From assembly GCA_020024515.1 (NCBI GenBank), contig JAHHTR010000142.1, positions 1 through 5,091 of the forward strand: 5,091 nucleotides of DNA, in the 5' to 3' direction. The position numbers and the translations under genes are program-made. Of this stretch, positions 4,858-5,091 are shown one piece after another. The stretch comes from Angelakisella sp. (GTDB taxonomy: Bacteria > Bacillota > Clostridia > Oscillospirales > Ruminococcaceae). The notes below the pieces were generated by a model. That model saw only the letters and a program-made list of their open reading frames with translations, did no database searches and was not told the origin of the DNA. How positions within the stretch are numbered: position 1 is the stretch's first letter; every line of letters begins with the position of its first letter.

Positions 4858-5091
4858 ATGATGAAATGGACATTTTCAGAAGAAGATATTGCAAAAGAAA
4901 TTCATAAATTTTATTTAGAAGATGACGATTTATTGATGGAAGGTGTAACATTGGAAGGAGAAGGCAAAGAGTATGTCGTTTCTGGTGTTGCAACCATTGA
5001 TGGAGAACGATATCATGATTTTCAGGTAGCGTTTGCATTATTGGAAGAACCAGTAGAGCAAACATCTGAAACGATTATGGAGCAAGAATGG
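4858..5091 (+). CDS. Unrecognised acidic protein, N-terminal part, runs off the window
   Basis: An open frame starts at ATG 4858 (MMKWTFSEEDIAKEIHKFYL) and continues without a stop to the window end, 78 codons so far. AAGGAGG (4845-4851) lies 6 bases before this ATG and 9 before the adjacent ATG at 4861, so the true start may be either. The visible part is strongly acidic (LEDDDLLMEG, LEGEGKEYVV, LLEEPVEQTSETIMEQEW). It has alternating short strands such as EYVVSGVATIDGERYHDFQV, suggesting a small soluble alpha-beta fold at the N-terminus. There is no signal peptide, membrane segment or metal motif. I do not recognise the family. Codon and base use are AT-rich like the exonuclease gene, consistent with native chromosome. 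The divergent arrangement with the exonuclease does not by itself imply a shared role. Confidence 0.75.
   Translation, partial: MMKWTFSEEDIAKEIHKFYLEDDDLLMEGVTLEGEGKEYVVSGVATIDGERYHDFQVAFALLEEPVEQTSETIMEQEW

Noticed and set aside
4769..5065. Minus-strand frame opposite the acidic protein
   Set aside because: It crosses the exonuclease promoter, lacks a ribosome binding site, and the plus frame has a promoter and a strong Shine-Dalgarno.

Overview
The window looks like a low-GC Gram-positive gut anaerobe (Clostridia or a related Firmicute). The evidence is AAGGAGG-type ribosome binding sites, sigma-A promoters with 17-base spacers, and conjugative-element proteins of a kind I know from that group; no species can be named. 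By eye, composition changes along the window: 1-1735 is fairly GC-rich, while 3385-5091 is AT-rich. This fits foreign DNA set beside native chromosome.

Layout. (1) 1-1735, minus strand, is a decayed block of an integrative conjugative element. In transcription order it holds a leader with a terminator-like hairpin and nested inverted repeats, a replication-type winged-helix/DUF6017 protein that has lost its middle, an intact DUF5348 protein, a PcfB-like (DUF3801) protein with an in-frame TAG, and the start of a VirD4/TraG coupling protein with an in-frame TAG. (2) About 1765-3401, plus strand, is a large serine recombinase without its catalytic N-terminus, broken by at least two frameshifts and a TAA. 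(3) 3385-3930, plus strand, is an IS200/IS605-family tnpA without its N-terminus, with a TGA ahead of the catalytic tyrosine. It is followed by a densely palindromic non-coding tail and a strong end hairpin. (4) 3938-5091 looks like working chromosome: a DEDDh 3'-5' exonuclease on the minus strand, and divergent from it the start of an unrecognised acidic protein on the plus strand, each with its own promoter.

How it fits together. The conjugation, replication, excision and transposition genes here are nearly all broken by nonsense codons, frameshifts or deletions, so this is a mobile-element graveyard beside an intact gene pair. All three stop codons appear as internal stops, which argues for decay rather than an altered genetic code. 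The parts that remain structurally interesting are non-coding: the multi-hairpin tail behind tnpA and the nested repeats before the replication gene. I see no convincing new defence or metabolic system.
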